Assembly (NCBI GenBank): GCA_002724245.1
Contig: PBOG01000214.1
Location: 29,885 to 93,884, forward strand
DNA length: 64,000 nucleotides
DNA from: Planctomycetaceae bacterium
Lineage (GTDB): Bacteria > Planctomycetota > Planctomycetia > Pirellulales > Pirellulaceae
Direction of reading: 5' to 3'
The notes below the pieces were generated by a model, which saw only the letters and a list, made by a program, of their open reading frames with translations, did no database searches and was not told the origin of the DNA. This document shows positions 1-10,123 of this stretch, one piece after another (positions within the stretch are counted from its first letter, which is position 1; each line of letters opens with the position of its first letter). The translations under genes were made by a program, and so were the position numbers.

Positions 1-252
1 TCCAACGGTGGACGCAACCACTGGCCACAAGTGTTTTCCGCGGTAATGGCTGGCGCAGGAATTCCGCGCGGAACCATTTTCGGCGAATCCGATCGCGATG
101 GCGCTTATCCAAAAGAATACCCTGTCTCGCCCCTTGATCTGGGAGCGACGATCCTTCATTTACTGGGGATCGACATCACCAGACACCTCTACGATCAAAC
201 GGAACGCCCCCATCAAATCTGCAAGGGACAACCCATCGAACAACTTCTCTAA
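1..252 (+). CDS. DUF1501 family protein, C-terminal fragment (truncated by window start)
   Basis: Frame 1 reads SNGGRNHWPQVFSAVMAGAGIPRGTIFGESDRDGAYPKEYPVSPLDLGATILHLLGID, the typical DUF1501 C-terminus (G-GR-HWP...). Confidence 0.85.
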   Translation, partial: SNGGRNHWPQVFSAVMAGAGIPRGTIFGESDRDGAYPKEYPVSPLDLGATILHLLGIDITRHLYDQTERPHQICKGQPIEQLL

Positions 253-405
253 GTTCCAGTCCCGGCTGGCACACGTAAAGTGCTTACAGCCCGCTCTCGA
301 TGCATCCAATCACGGCGGTATGACAATTCAGAACGCACTCCATGCGAAAGCATATTTTGTCTGAAAATTTGTAGAACCAGACCGGCAGGCCGCGGACAAA
401 ACAGC

Positions 406-1335
406 ATGACTCTCAATCCCACTCTTCCGCGACATATCCTCACAGGCCACACCAACTGGATCTACGACGCTGCTTTTTCACCTGACGGCAAGCGGTTGGC
501 TACCGGTGGATGGGACCACGTCATTCGTATCTGGTCGACCGAGTCAGGCGAGCTGGAAATGACGTTACGAGACCACCGCACGGAAATCTACTGCCTCGCA
601 TTCTCGCCCGACGGAGAAACTTTGGCATCAGGAAGTGCGAACAACGACAGTGATATTCGACTCTGGAATATTGCTACTGGCGCGCTGCTGGCCACATTAC
701 AAGGCCACAAGAACGTTGTTCATGACCTTGCCTTTTCCCCAGACGGGGAGAGTCTCGCTTCGGTTTCGTACGATAAGACGGTACGGATTTGGGATTGGCG
801 GAAACCACGCGCAGGGATGGTACTACAGGGCCACGAAAAACAAGTGGAATCGGTGGCATTTACCCCCGATAGCAAAGCACTCTGTTCAGCTGCTGCGGAC
901 ACCATCGCCAAACGATGGGACACCCACTCAGGAAAATTACTGAAAGAATACCCAGCAATCTTGCCCTGGGCACACAGCTCGGCATTTTCCCGCGATCTCT
1001 CTCTCTTGGCAGTCGGTTATGGACATCGCCCTCCCGGTAGCCGCCGCCCAGAAGGCATGGCAAAAGTCTGGAACCTGAGTGCCAATCAAGTGGTGCACAC
1101 GTTTCATGGACATCGCAACTGGATCTACTCGCTGGCCTTTTCATCTAATACCCAACAGCTGGCAACGGGAGGTTGGGACGGATCCGTAAAACTGTGGGAC
1201 CTGCGCCAAGGTGTGGAAATCTCGACCTTTGAGAATCACATCGACGTCGTCCGCACAGTTGCGTTTTCACCCGACGGCCGGCAACTCGTTTCCGCAGGTT
1301 ACGACCAGCGTGTCTGCCTTTGGGAAATTCAATAG
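406..1335 (+). CDS. WD40 repeat protein
   Basis: Repeated GH..WIYDAAFSPDGKRLATGGWDHVIRIW-type units; probable start MTLNPTLPRH at 406. Confidence 0.9.
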   Translation: MTLNPTLPRHILTGHTNWIYDAAFSPDGKRLATGGWDHVIRIWSTESGELEMTLRDHRTEIYCLAFSPDGETLASGSANNDSDIRLWNIATGALLATLQGHKNVVHDLAFSPDGESLASVSYDKTVRIWDWRKPRAGMVLQGHEKQVESVAFTPDSKALCSAAADTIAKRWDTHSGKLLKEYPAILPWAHSSAFSRDLSLLAVGYGHRPPGSRRPEGMAKVWNLSANQVVHTFHGHRNWIYSLAFSSNTQQLATGGWDGSVKLWDLRQGVEISTFENHIDVVRTVAFSPDGRQLVSAGYDQRVCLWEIQ

Positions 1336-1486
1336 GCCCATTGCAGCCTCATCCGGATCGCAAACGAAACTGACAGCCTCCTGGTCCCATAGATACCGCA
1401 AAACGGGGGCGGCGAACGCGTTGCGGTTTTGCCCGTGATGCAAACTGCCGGTCAAGAACCAGCCGCAACACCTACTAACGCGCTGT

Positions 1487-1816
1487 CTATTTTCGCGCTG
1501 CCACCTCGACCTCGCTGATACAGGTCGGCACCGGAAGCACGAACACTTTTCCATCCCCCATCCGTCCCGTACCGGCCACCTCGACGAGTTTTTGGATTAC
1601 TTCATCTGTGCGTTGGTCCTCGACCCACAGGTTGATCTCGACTTTTGGCAAGAACGCCTGCGAGTATTCGTTGTCACCGTACTGGTCCAGATAGTTTTTC
1701 TGCCGACCAAAACCCTTTACTTCACGTACGGTAAGCGCCTCCAGAGGAGCTCTCTTTAACGCTTCCAGCACACGTTCTGCCAGGTAGGGCTTGACGACTG
1801 CCACGATTTGTTTCAC
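1487..1816 (-). CDS. P-II family nitrogen regulatory protein
   Basis: VKQIVAVVKPYLAERVLEAL...TVREVKGFGRQKNYLDQYGDNEYSQAFLPKVEINLWV...GTGRMGDGKVFVLPV; T-loop Tyr retained (NEY). GTG start at 1816 fits P-II length better than the ATG at 1858. Confidence 0.9.
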   Translation of the reverse strand: MKQIVAVVKPYLAERVLEALKRAPLEALTVREVKGFGRQKNYLDQYGDNEYSQAFLPKVEINLWVEDQRTDEVIQKLVEVAGTGRMGDGKVFVLPVPTCISEVEVAARK

Positions 1817-1926
1817 CAGCAGTCTCCCCAGAACACACTGTCGCACCAAATTGAACACAAGGCCTGTTCAACCTGGAAGTTACCGACAGCAAAGCGCAAT
1901 CAGGGCCAACAGAGCGCAACTCTGGC

Positions 1927-2340
1927 CTAACTGAAAAAATTCTCGCCAAACAGGTTCAATGGAGGCTGTGATTCAACCTCAATGTCACCGTTTACAGTCG
2001 TCTGGCACGCCAATCGCATTTCTTCTTCATTGCCGACATAAGCCAGACTCGGAATCGGGTCGGGAATTGGCATCCACTTGAACTTGGCCTTCTCTCGATT
2101 GCTCAGGGAACTGGTATTTTCCATTCCCTTCTTCACCAGAACACGGCAGGTTCCACAAAGCCCAAAGCCGCGACAGTGGGTGAATTTCGAGACCGATTGG
2201 ACAAATTGATCCACGCCATCACTAATACCACTGATAGCGCAATTCAAATGTATCCCGGCTTTTTCAGCCTCGGCGCGAAGATTTGCACCTTCGGGCACCT
2301 CGATCTCTTTATTTTCCTTGAGAAATTTGACTACCGGCAT
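1927..2340 (-). CDS. 2Fe-2S ferredoxin
   Basis: MPVVKFLKENKEIEVPEGANLRAEAEKAGIHLNC...HCRGFGLCGTCRVLVKKG...RLACQTTVNGDIEV; CX5CX2C...C cluster ligands. Confidence 0.85.
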   Translation of the reverse strand: MPVVKFLKENKEIEVPEGANLRAEAEKAGIHLNCAISGISDGVDQFVQSVSKFTHCRGFGLCGTCRVLVKKGMENTSSLSNREKAKFKWMPIPDPIPSLAYVGNEEEMRLACQTTVNGDIEVESQPPLNLFGENFFS

Positions 2341-2708
2341 GGCACATCGAACAAGAACAGGAAAGGAAAACTGCGAGAAACACCGCCACGGATCCAGCGG
2401 TATCGTCGAATTCACAGGAAATTCGTTGAACCGACCGCTCCGCGAAAGAGTAATCGTACCAGCCACAGCCGTGAAAATCTACCTCCACTGCCAGTCGCCG
2501 CGCAGGAAGCTCGTGGGGTGAATTGTAGAAGCTTCTCGAGATCGTTAAACTGCGACATTACATCGACAAGAATCTCATTGTGGCGAACTCTCGTTACAGA
2601 GCCGATCAGGTGTAGTGTCATCGCTATGATCGGATTCCGTAGATCGAGAAGTTGGCGGGTTTCGTGCCACAGACGCCGCCAGTTTGCCCTTCGATGAAAG
2701 AAATCTCC

Positions 2709-3998
2709 ATGTCTGACGTCGCAAAGCTAACCCTTAACGACACTGCCATCGATCTTCCGGTCGTCGAAGGAACGGAACACGAACGTGGCTTAGACATCTC
2801 CAAATTACGAGCACAAACTGGCCTCGTCACGCTCGACGAAGGCTATGTGAACACGGGATCGACAACCAGCGATATCACTTTCTTGAATGGCGAACAGGGC
2901 ATTCTCCGTTACCGCGGCTACCCGATTGAATCGCTCGCCGCCAATTGTGATTTCGTGGAAGTCTGCTACCTGTTGATCTACGGTGAACTACCAACCACAG
3001 ACCAACTGGAAAACTTTCGTAGCGCCATCCGCCGCCACACGATGCTGCATGAAGATATGCGGTCCTTCTATAACGGGTTCCCGCGTGACGCTCACCCAAT
3101 GGCAATTCTCTCTTCAACCGTGAGTTGCTTGTCCACTTTCTATCAGGATTCTCTGGACCCACAAAACGAAGAACAAGTGGAAAACTCGGTTCTGCGTTTG
3201 ATTGCGAAACTTCCTACGATCGCGGCATACAGCTACAAAAAATCTTCCGGGCAGCCATTTATTTACCCACAAAACGACCTCAGCTACGTCGAGAATTTTC
3301 TGCAGATGATGTTCGGGGTGCCCAGTGAGCCATATGAAATGGACCCCGATTTTGTGGATGCCCTGAATCTTCTGTTGATCGTGCATGCCGACCACGAGCA
3401 AAACTGTAGTACCTCGACGGTTCGCATGGTCGGTTCTTCAAATGCTAATTTGTTTGCCTCGATCGCGGCCGGCATTTGCGCTTTGTGGGGTCCGTTGCAT
3501 GGCGGTGCCAATGAAGCGTGCGTCAACATGCTCGATCAGATCATTGCAGACGGCGCCAACGTCCAGAAATACGTCGATATGGCAAAGGACAAATCAAGTG
3601 GATTTCGACTGATGGGATTCGGCCACCGCGTTTACAAGAACTACGACCCACGCGCACGCATTATCAAAGTGGCTTGTGATAAATTGCTCGACAAACTGAA
3701 CATCGACGATCCGCTATTTGATGTTGCCCAACAGCTTGAAGAAGTCGCCTTGAATGATCCGTATTTTGTCGAAAAGAAACTCTACCCGAATGTCGACTTC
3801 TATTCTGGTGTCGTCTATCGAGCAATCGGGATTCCGGTGCAGATGTTTACGGTGCTGTTTGCGATGGGGCGTCTGCCAGGTTGGATTGCACATTGGATGG
3901 AAATGCACCGCTCGCCGACATTCCGCATCTGTCGCCCTCGCCAGATCTACACCGGCGCCCTGGACCGCGAATTCGTCCCCATCGACCAACGTAGCTAG
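2709..3998 (+). CDS. gltA: citrate synthase
   Basis: EGILRYRGYPIE, HADHEQNCSTSTVRMVGSSNANLFASIAAGICALWGPLHGGANEA, MGFGHRVYKNYDPRA, DFYSGVVYRAIGIP motifs. Confidence 0.96.
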   Translation: MSDVAKLTLNDTAIDLPVVEGTEHERGLDISKLRAQTGLVTLDEGYVNTGSTTSDITFLNGEQGILRYRGYPIESLAANCDFVEVCYLLIYGELPTTDQLENFRSAIRRHTMLHEDMRSFYNGFPRDAHPMAILSSTVSCLSTFYQDSLDPQNEEQVENSVLRLIAKLPTIAAYSYKKSSGQPFIYPQNDLSYVENFLQMMFGVPSEPYEMDPDFVDALNLLLIVHADHEQNCSTSTVRMVGSSNANLFASIAAGICALWGPLHGGANEACVNMLDQIIADGANVQKYVDMAKDKSSGFRLMGFGHRVYKNYDPRARIIKVACDKLLDKLNIDDPLFDVAQQLEEVALNDPYFVEKKLYPNVDFYSGVVYRAIGIPVQMFTVLFAMGRLPGWIAHWMEMHRSPTFRICRPRQIYTGALDREFVPIDQRS

Positions 3999-4590
3999 GT
4001 AATGCAATACGCGTCACAGGTGCAAGCTTACGTGGGACACCAGGAATCGATGGAATACGATCGCTGTTGGTCCCTCTGCTTGCTACGGAGAAAACGCTCG
4101 AAAATCGGACGTCTCTCGTCACATGCAATAGCGGATGGTGTCGACCAATGCGTTGAGTGGCCCAGGGGTTAGCAAATAGCAGCAGACCACTGGTACCAAT
4201 CTGTGCACATCTGCGGCATGAACCCCAAACCCCTGGGGGTGTCAAGAATCGATTCCCCGTTGTCGATACTAGACACAGGGAACGTAACAGGGATTAGCGA
4301 TCCCCTGGGATGACACAGCGCAGGTCACCTGTGGAAATACCCAGAATTCCACCCGTAGTCAGGCAAAACGGTCGCCACCCAGTGCATGGCAACAGTTTAC
4401 TGATGCAGCATAGTCCTCTCATTACCAGGTGCTGTTCAGTCATGGCGCACGCCAAAATACTACTGGCCTTCATCCGGCGAATTACCCGGCTCTTTCCAAG
4501 CACGTCCGCACGAACCAGCTACCGTCAACCGCAAGCCAGATCAGAACCGCGGGCGTCACCCTGCCTCTGTCCAACCTGTCGACATTGGCG

Positions 4591-4634
4591 AAAAACAGCC
4601 GGTCAGGCTGATCGAAATGCAGCCTGACTGACCG
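4591..4634 (-). terminator. Rho-independent terminator downstream of the EF-hand gene
   Basis: On the minus strand GTCAGGCTG (4620-4628) pairs with CAGCCTGAC (4602-4610) across a 9-nt loop, followed by GGCTGTTTTT; begins about 20 nt after the stop of the EF-hand ORF. Confidence 0.6.
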
Positions 4635-4651
4635 ACCCGCCATCGTTGCTC

Positions 4652-5347
4652 TCAATCATCCGCCTTCTTCCCACGGCGCTGGCGGAGGGCCTCTCTCGCG
4701 GCAGCTCTTTCCTCTTCGTTGAGACGACCGTCTCCATCCTTGTCAAACCGTTCGATCAACTTCTCCCGATCCACACGAGCGGGTCGCCGCCTGGACTCTC
4801 CTCTGTTTCGATCGCCGCGACCTCTCGGCTGGTCACCACCACCTTTTTTCTGGCCACCACGACCAGCCCCTTGGCGACTGGCGTCAGTGCGTTGACGTCG
4901 TAACGACTGTAGCAGGGCAGACAATTCTTCCCGATTCAACTTTTTGTCACCATCTTTGTCAAATCGCCGCAGAAGATTCTGCGCATTCAAACGCGGCTGC
5001 TCCGGACGCCGACGACCAGCACCTGCCCGTTGCGAATTACCCTGTTCGCGAGCTCGACGTGCCTGTGCACGCTCTTCGTCGTTGAGTTTGCCATCACCAT
5101 CCTTGTCAAACCTCTTGAGAACTTCAGCAAAACGGCCTTTTCCTTTCTTGGCGCGCTGCCTCCGTGCCGCAATCCGCTCTTCTTCATCGAGCCGACCGTC
5201 GCCATTCTTGTCAAACCGTTTGAGCAGTTCCTGCCGGTCAGCTCCTCGCCTGCCGGGGCGTTCGTTATCGTCTGCCAGAGTCCAATAGGCGCTACCTAAT
5301 ACGACAATCAAACACGCAAAACCGGCAAATCGCATAGCGTTCTCCAA
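4652..5347 (-). CDS. secreted EF-hand repeat protein
   Basis: N-terminal hydrophobic signal (MRFAGFACLIVVLGSAYWTLA), then RFDKNGDGRLDEEER, RFDKDGDGKLNDEER, RFDKDGDKKLNREEL, RFDKDGDGRLNEEER with Arg/Gln-rich linkers. Confidence 0.88.
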   Translation of the reverse strand: MENAMRFAGFACLIVVLGSAYWTLADDNERPGRRGADRQELLKRFDKNGDGRLDEEERIAARRQRAKKGKGRFAEVLKRFDKDGDGKLNDEERAQARRAREQGNSQRAGAGRRRPEQPRLNAQNLLRRFDKDGDKKLNREELSALLQSLRRQRTDASRQGAGRGGQKKGGGDQPRGRGDRNRGESRRRPARVDREKLIERFDKDGDGRLNEEERAAAREALRQRRGKKADD

Positions 5348-5502
5348 TGCACTCTATAAAGATTTTTTGGCTCTTTTCTCATCCTATTATGACACGTCAC
5401 AACTGGATTCATAGAACCACGGGCCAGCAGCAAAGTTTCGCCGGATGAGAAATAAAGACAGTGGGACAAGTAAGACACCGCTCCACTGGAACCAGAATCG
5501 GG

Positions 5503-6324
5503 TCAGGCTGCGGAAGAGACCGGTTGACCTGGCCGCTCCATTCGCGCAACCAGTTCGCCCGATAATCGGCGATAATCTTCAGCACCATTCGAATCGGGCG
5601 CGTACTGGAAAATTGACTGGCCGAAGCTAGGGGCCTCCGCCAGGCGAATATTACGACGGATTCGCGTGCTAAACAAATCTGCCCTCGCCCAGGGCCCACG
5701 GGACTGTTGATGTTCAGTAAAGAACTCAGAAACATCTTTCGCGACTTCGTTTGCCAACCGCGTACCCGCATCAAACATGCACAACACAACACCAATCAAC
5801 TCCAAATCCGGATTGAGTCGATCCGAAACGAGCTGAACCGTCTGCAGCAACTTACTGAGACCATGTAGCGCCAGAAAATGTGGCTGTAGCGGCAATAACA
5901 CCTCATGAACGGCGGTCAGCGCATTGAGGGTCAGAATACCCAACGAAGGAGGACAGTCCACGATCAGCGTATCGAAGTTCTCGGAATCACGTGCGATGCA
6001 ATCACTCAGGATCTTCTCTCTGCCAACCTCGCTTGCCAATTCCAATTCGGCTGCCGCCAGATCGAGATGCGAGGGAACCAGCCAAAATCGCTCTCCGACT
6101 ACCTGGCGCACATCGCCCACATCACGACGGCCTGTAAGGACCCCGTACACAGAATCAGCACTTTCTGAAATAGAAACACCCAGGTGCAGCGATGCGTGAG
6201 CCTGTGGATCCATATCGACCAGACAAACACGTTGCCCAGCATCAGCCAGCGCTGCAGCCAGATTGACGGCAGTCGTTGTCTTGCCCACCCCTCCCTTTTG
6301 ATTGATGATCGCAATCGAACGCAT
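5503..6324 (-). CDS. parA: ParA family chromosome-partitioning ATPase
   Basis: MRSIAIINQKGGVGKTTTAVNLAAAL deviant Walker A; LVDMDPQAHAS; TLIVDCPPSLGILTLNAL. Confidence 0.92.
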   Translation of the reverse strand: MRSIAIINQKGGVGKTTTAVNLAAALADAGQRVCLVDMDPQAHASLHLGVSISESADSVYGVLTGRRDVGDVRQVVGERFWLVPSHLDLAAAELELASEVGREKILSDCIARDSENFDTLIVDCPPSLGILTLNALTAVHEVLLPLQPHFLALHGLSKLLQTVQLVSDRLNPDLELIGVVLCMFDAGTRLANEVAKDVSEFFTEHQQSRGPWARADLFSTRIRRNIRLAEAPSFGQSIFQYAPDSNGAEDYRRLSGELVARMERPGQPVSSAA

Positions 6325-6518
6325 CGGAACTCCCTTTCCCACCTGCCGAGCAAACAGCTGTCTGCCGGCCTCCCGGTTGATTCACCAAAGTGGGCGAATT
6401 ATAGCGACTGAGGACGCTGAGTTCCTAGCGTATTCCGGCGCCCGGCGTTGGTGCTCATGGAAAAATGAGCTAAAACAGTCGGTTTCGGTTGGGATACCTT
6501 TGGGATCGGGATCGGTTC

Positions 6519-7499
6519 ATGAGGCATATTGGCACATTGCCGAATGAGAACGCAGCGCGACGTTTTACCGCGTTTCTCCTCACTCAGGACATTATCGCAT
6601 CATCAGAACAGGATGCGGAAGAATGGATAATCTGGGTACACGACGAAAATAACGTCGCGCACGGTCGCGAGGAACTGGCAAGCTTTCGCCAGGATCCAAA
6701 CGGAGAGATCTACCTGCAGGCCGAAACCGCGGCTGAGCAAATTGTCCGCAAACGCCTTGAAACGGAAAAACAAAATCAGAAAAACGTGCGCGATCTGCGT
6801 AGCCAATGGAGTCGGCAACCTGGCAGCCAAAAACGCCCGTTGACATTGTCTGTAGTCGTGTTGACTGTCCTCGTTTTCTTTTTCAGTAATGGTGGTTCCC
6901 CACGTCGCCGCTTGACCCGATCACCTTCCTCCGCGTCTGAAGGCCCTAGTTTTTCATTGAACGACACCCTGCGCTTTTGCAGTATTGCTGACTACGGCAG
7001 AACAGGGGATCCGCTGGTAAGCATCAAGAAAGGGCAAATCTGGAGACTGATTACGCCCATCTTGTTGCATCCTGGAGGCATCTGGCACCTGGTATTCAAC
7101 ATGCTTTGGCTGTGGCAGTTAGGAGGGATTATTGAATCCCGACGTAGCAAACTCACTCTGGCCTGGGTCCTTCTCCTCACAGCGGTTCTCTCTAACTTGG
7201 CACAGGCAATCATGCCTCTCGATCTTCCAGCGCCGCTAAGACCGTTCTCAGGGAACCCTATTTTCGGTGGTATGTCAGGCGTGGTTTACGGATTGTTAGG
7301 CTATCTTTGGGTAACCGGCCGCCTCGACCCGGGTAGCGGAATTTTTCTGCATCCCAATACGGTAATGCTAATGATCGGATGGGCCTGCTTGTGCCTCACC
7401 GGCTTGCTCGGACCGGTCGCCAATACCGCTCATTTTGCGGGACTTTTCGTTGGCATGGCGGTGGCCAATTTCACTTTGAACCCACGTCGACAGACCTGA
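6519..7499 (+). CDS. rhomboid family intramembrane serine protease with GlpG-like N-terminal domain
   Basis: HPGGIWHLVFNMLWLWQLGG (HxxxN), IFGGMSGVVYGLLGY (GxSG), NTAHFAGLFVGM (catalytic His). N-terminal about 110 aa soluble region. Confidence 0.9.
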   Translation: MRHIGTLPNENAARRFTAFLLTQDIIASSEQDAEEWIIWVHDENNVAHGREELASFRQDPNGEIYLQAETAAEQIVRKRLETEKQNQKNVRDLRSQWSRQPGSQKRPLTLSVVVLTVLVFFFSNGGSPRRRLTRSPSSASEGPSFSLNDTLRFCSIADYGRTGDPLVSIKKGQIWRLITPILLHPGGIWHLVFNMLWLWQLGGIIESRRSKLTLAWVLLLTAVLSNLAQAIMPLDLPAPLRPFSGNPIFGGMSGVVYGLLGYLWVTGRLDPGSGIFLHPNTVMLMIGWACLCLTGLLGPVANTAHFAGLFVGMAVANFTLNPRRQT

Positions 7500-7516
7500 C
7501 CAACAACAGCGAGCGG

Positions 7517-8077
7517 TCAATTTTCAAGTCGAGGTGACGCCTCACTCGTTCCGGGCAGTTCTTCGGCAAGGTTCGACATATGGGGCGTCACGAATTCGAC
7601 CACTCGATCCATCATCTGGGTAACGCGCACCACTTGGGTGCGCCCAGCAACACAGGCCAGTCGGCTGGCAGTCGCAAACACCAGCGTTGTCTGTTGTTCA
7701 CCGTCGCGGAAGTGCAATGCCAAATCCCACACTGCTGCCTGGTCTGCCGGTGCGGTTGACCAGTCGTAGTTGCGGTCAATGATCAATGCATGGCGTGCAT
7801 GCACCAATCCACGCAGACGGCTAATTTCTACCTGTTCCAGTATGGCCAGTGACTGTCCACTGACCTCTAACTGGGACCGACTTTGATCTGACTGTGGTCC
7901 CAATCGCCAAACTTCAACCTGATCAGCGTGGCGAATCAACATTGCCGTTTCCGAACCCCAGAACTCCAGGATTCGCCTTCCCTGCCGATAGTGATGCCAG
8001 ACCGCGAAGCCGCCCAGCACACATCCCAGCAAAACCATCGTCAAAATCGCCCACTTTCCTCGGCTCACAAAACCCAT
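7517..8077 (-). CDS. hypothetical protein, N-terminal signal/TM anchor
   Basis: 186-aa ORF with hydrophobic N-terminus (WAILTMVLLGCVLGGFAVW); no recognised domain. Confidence 0.6.
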   Translation of the reverse strand: MGFVSRGKWAILTMVLLGCVLGGFAVWHHYRQGRRILEFWGSETAMLIRHADQVEVWRLGPQSDQSRSQLEVSGQSLAILEQVEISRLRGLVHARHALIIDRNYDWSTAPADQAAVWDLALHFRDGEQQTTLVFATASRLACVAGRTQVVRVTQMMDRVVEFVTPHMSNLAEELPGTSEASPRLEN

Positions 8078-8235
8078 CCTCTTTCAATTCGACCTGTTCT
8101 ACAGTGGTTCCCCAGTTGCGCGGGCGTAAGTATACTTGGTGTCGGTTTACTTTTCGCCACCGGTTCAACAGATACTACACGAGCCGCCGGGCCTCAAATT
8201 GGCTGACTTGTCGATTTCACAGATCCTACCAGGAG

Positions 8236-8469
8236 ATGCCTCAGGTGCCTGACCAGTTCGACCCTTACCGCGAATCCTTGATCGTTGAAAAGAACACGGT
8301 CTGGTCCGAAGTAGATGCGGAATTGGACTCACAAGAAAAAACGCGGATTGCCGATGCGCTACACGCAGACCCGGAACAATGCGCCCATTTGGATTATGTA
8401 CGTGTGCACACAGGATTCTGTCGCCAGGTAACCGTTACCGAACACGACCTCAACCGCATCAACTATTAA
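8236..8469 (+). CDS. small conserved-looking hypothetical protein (77 aa)
   Basis: MPQVPDQFDPYRESLIVEKNTVWSEVDAELDSQEKTRIADALHADPEQCAHLDYVRVHTGFCRQVTVTEHDLNRINY, immediately preceded by an AGGAG-like ribosome-binding sequence. Confidence 0.6.
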   Translation: MPQVPDQFDPYRESLIVEKNTVWSEVDAELDSQEKTRIADALHADPEQCAHLDYVRVHTGFCRQVTVTEHDLNRINY

Positions 8470-8773
8470 TTCTCGCCATGAGAGTTCGTGGCAACCGGCT
8501 CGTTACGATCTGTGGTCACTCAAGGCTGGATCGATGCGCATGTCCTGCTGGTTGGGGTTTTGACAAACACGTCTTCACGAAACTACAGCGACGACGGCGA
8601 AGCCAGGCCATTGAGGGGCGAGCAACCTGTTAGACTCGACCAGGCGATACAGCTGTCCACAGTAGAACGCGGAATCGCGGGAAACGTAGGTTTGGCTGTC
8701 ACTCGCAACAGCTATCAGGCTCTTCTTTTTATATTGTGACAATCACAAACCCTGCGGCGAGGCAATAGAGCGC

Positions 8774-9874
8774 ATGACTGCCAGCGCATCGCAAAACATC
8801 GTGCGAGTTCCACTGCATGAACGCGCTTATGACATTGATATCGGAGCCGGAAATCTCCCAGACACGGGGACATTCGCTGCCCGTCGCGCTACGTTATCTC
8901 ACGCCATCGTGATCACTGATGAACACGTACACTCACTTCACGCAACAAAAGTTGCTACCAGTCTCGAGACACATTGCCAACGTGTCGACCTGGTGACTGT
9001 TAAAGCGGGTGAAAAAAGCAAATCGATCGAACAGGCCCAATGGCTGTGGAACAAACTGCTACAGCTAAAAACGGATCGCAAGTCGATCATTGTTGCTGTG
9101 GGTGGCGGAGTCATCGGTGACCTGGCAGGGTTTGTTGCGGCAACGTTTGCTCGTGGCCTTACTTTCTTTCAGGTTCCCACTACGTTACTAGCCCAAGTCG
9201 ACAGCAGCGTCGGTGGCAAAGTCGGCATCAACCTCCCAGAAGCGAAGAACATGATCGGCGCATTCTGGCAGCCGCATGGGGTCGTCATCGATGTGCAAGT
9301 TCTCGAGACACTGCCAATTCGTGAATACCGTGCGGGCCTCGCCGAGGTCGTCAAGTACGGTGTAATTCTGGATGCTGCGTTCTTTCAACTACTTGAAGAA
9401 AATACCGCAGACGTAAATCGTCGTGATCCTCAGATCTTGCGCGCCATCATCACACGCTGCTGTGAACTAAAGGCAGAAGTGGTGTCGCAGGACGAACGGG
9501 AGGAAAGCGGACTGCGGGCAGTGCTTAATTATGGCCACACCTTTTGCCACGCTTTTGAATATGTCACGGGTTACGGACAACTTCTTCACGGCGAAGCTGT
9601 CTCCATCGGTATGTTGTGCGCATCTCGCCTGGCGGAAAGAGTTGGCCGTATTGACAAGACATTAACCGAACGGCAGAAACAACTTCTCGTTGCATTGGGA
9701 TTACCAACTGCGGTACCCGACGTGGACCACGACGATATTATGGCGGCAATGCAACGAGACAAGAAAGTGGCCCATGGCAAATTGAGATTCGTTTTGCCGA
9801 CGCAGCTTGGCCATGTTGAACTCGTCGATGACATCAAACCGGAAGTCGCGCGAGAAATACTACAACAAGCCTGA
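8774..9874 (+). CDS. aroB: 3-dehydroquinate synthase
   Basis: KSIIVAVGGGVIGDLAGFVAATFARGLTFFQVPTTLLAQVDSSVGGKVGINLPEAKNMIGAFWQP; LNYGHTFCHAFE. Confidence 0.97.
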   Translation: MTASASQNIVRVPLHERAYDIDIGAGNLPDTGTFAARRATLSHAIVITDEHVHSLHATKVATSLETHCQRVDLVTVKAGEKSKSIEQAQWLWNKLLQLKTDRKSIIVAVGGGVIGDLAGFVAATFARGLTFFQVPTTLLAQVDSSVGGKVGINLPEAKNMIGAFWQPHGVVIDVQVLETLPIREYRAGLAEVVKYGVILDAAFFQLLEENTADVNRRDPQILRAIITRCCELKAEVVSQDEREESGLRAVLNYGHTFCHAFEYVTGYGQLLHGEAVSIGMLCASRLAERVGRIDKTLTERQKQLLVALGLPTAVPDVDHDDIMAAMQRDKKVAHGKLRFVLPTQLGHVELVDDIKPEVAREILQQA

Positions 9875-10056
9875 CCCGGGTGTCGCACAATACAGCAGGG
9901 CACAAGTACCCCCTGCTCGGAGATGCAGACTGCGTTTGCAGTTATAAGCCAGTCTCCTGGCATTACGACCGCTCTTCTACCCTGGTGCCACACCAGGAAA
10001 CACCGCCGGTCGGGGCAACTGGGATTCCGAAAAAGCATGGCAGTCGCCTCCCTGAC

Positions 10057-10087
10057 TTGACTCTGACCTTCAGAAAATAGCTATAAT
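10057..10087 (+). promoter_or_regulatory. sigma70-like promoter upstream of dprA
   Basis: TTGACT (10057-10062), 19-bp spacer, TATAAT (10082-10087), about 37 bp before the GTG start. Confidence 0.45.
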
Positions 10088-10123
10088 GGGTGGCAGGCAA
10101 GGCTCCCCCTCCATCAGTCACTT

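Noticed and set aside
1395-1440. GCAAAAC...GTTTTGC inverted repeat after the WD40 gene as terminator
   Set aside because: Large interior loop and only a short T run; insufficient.
2176-2697. 173-aa plus-strand ORF
   Set aside because: Overlaps ferredoxin antisense and the citrate synthase leader; no recognisable protein features.
4162-4310. Three copies of CCCCTGGG/CCCAGGGG downstream of citrate synthase
   Set aside because: Short 8-bp motifs with irregular spacing and no further structure; likely chance.
9981-9997. CCTGGTG-cca-CACCAGG hairpin after aroB as terminator
   Set aside because: No T-tract and about 105 nt from the aroB stop; could be chance.
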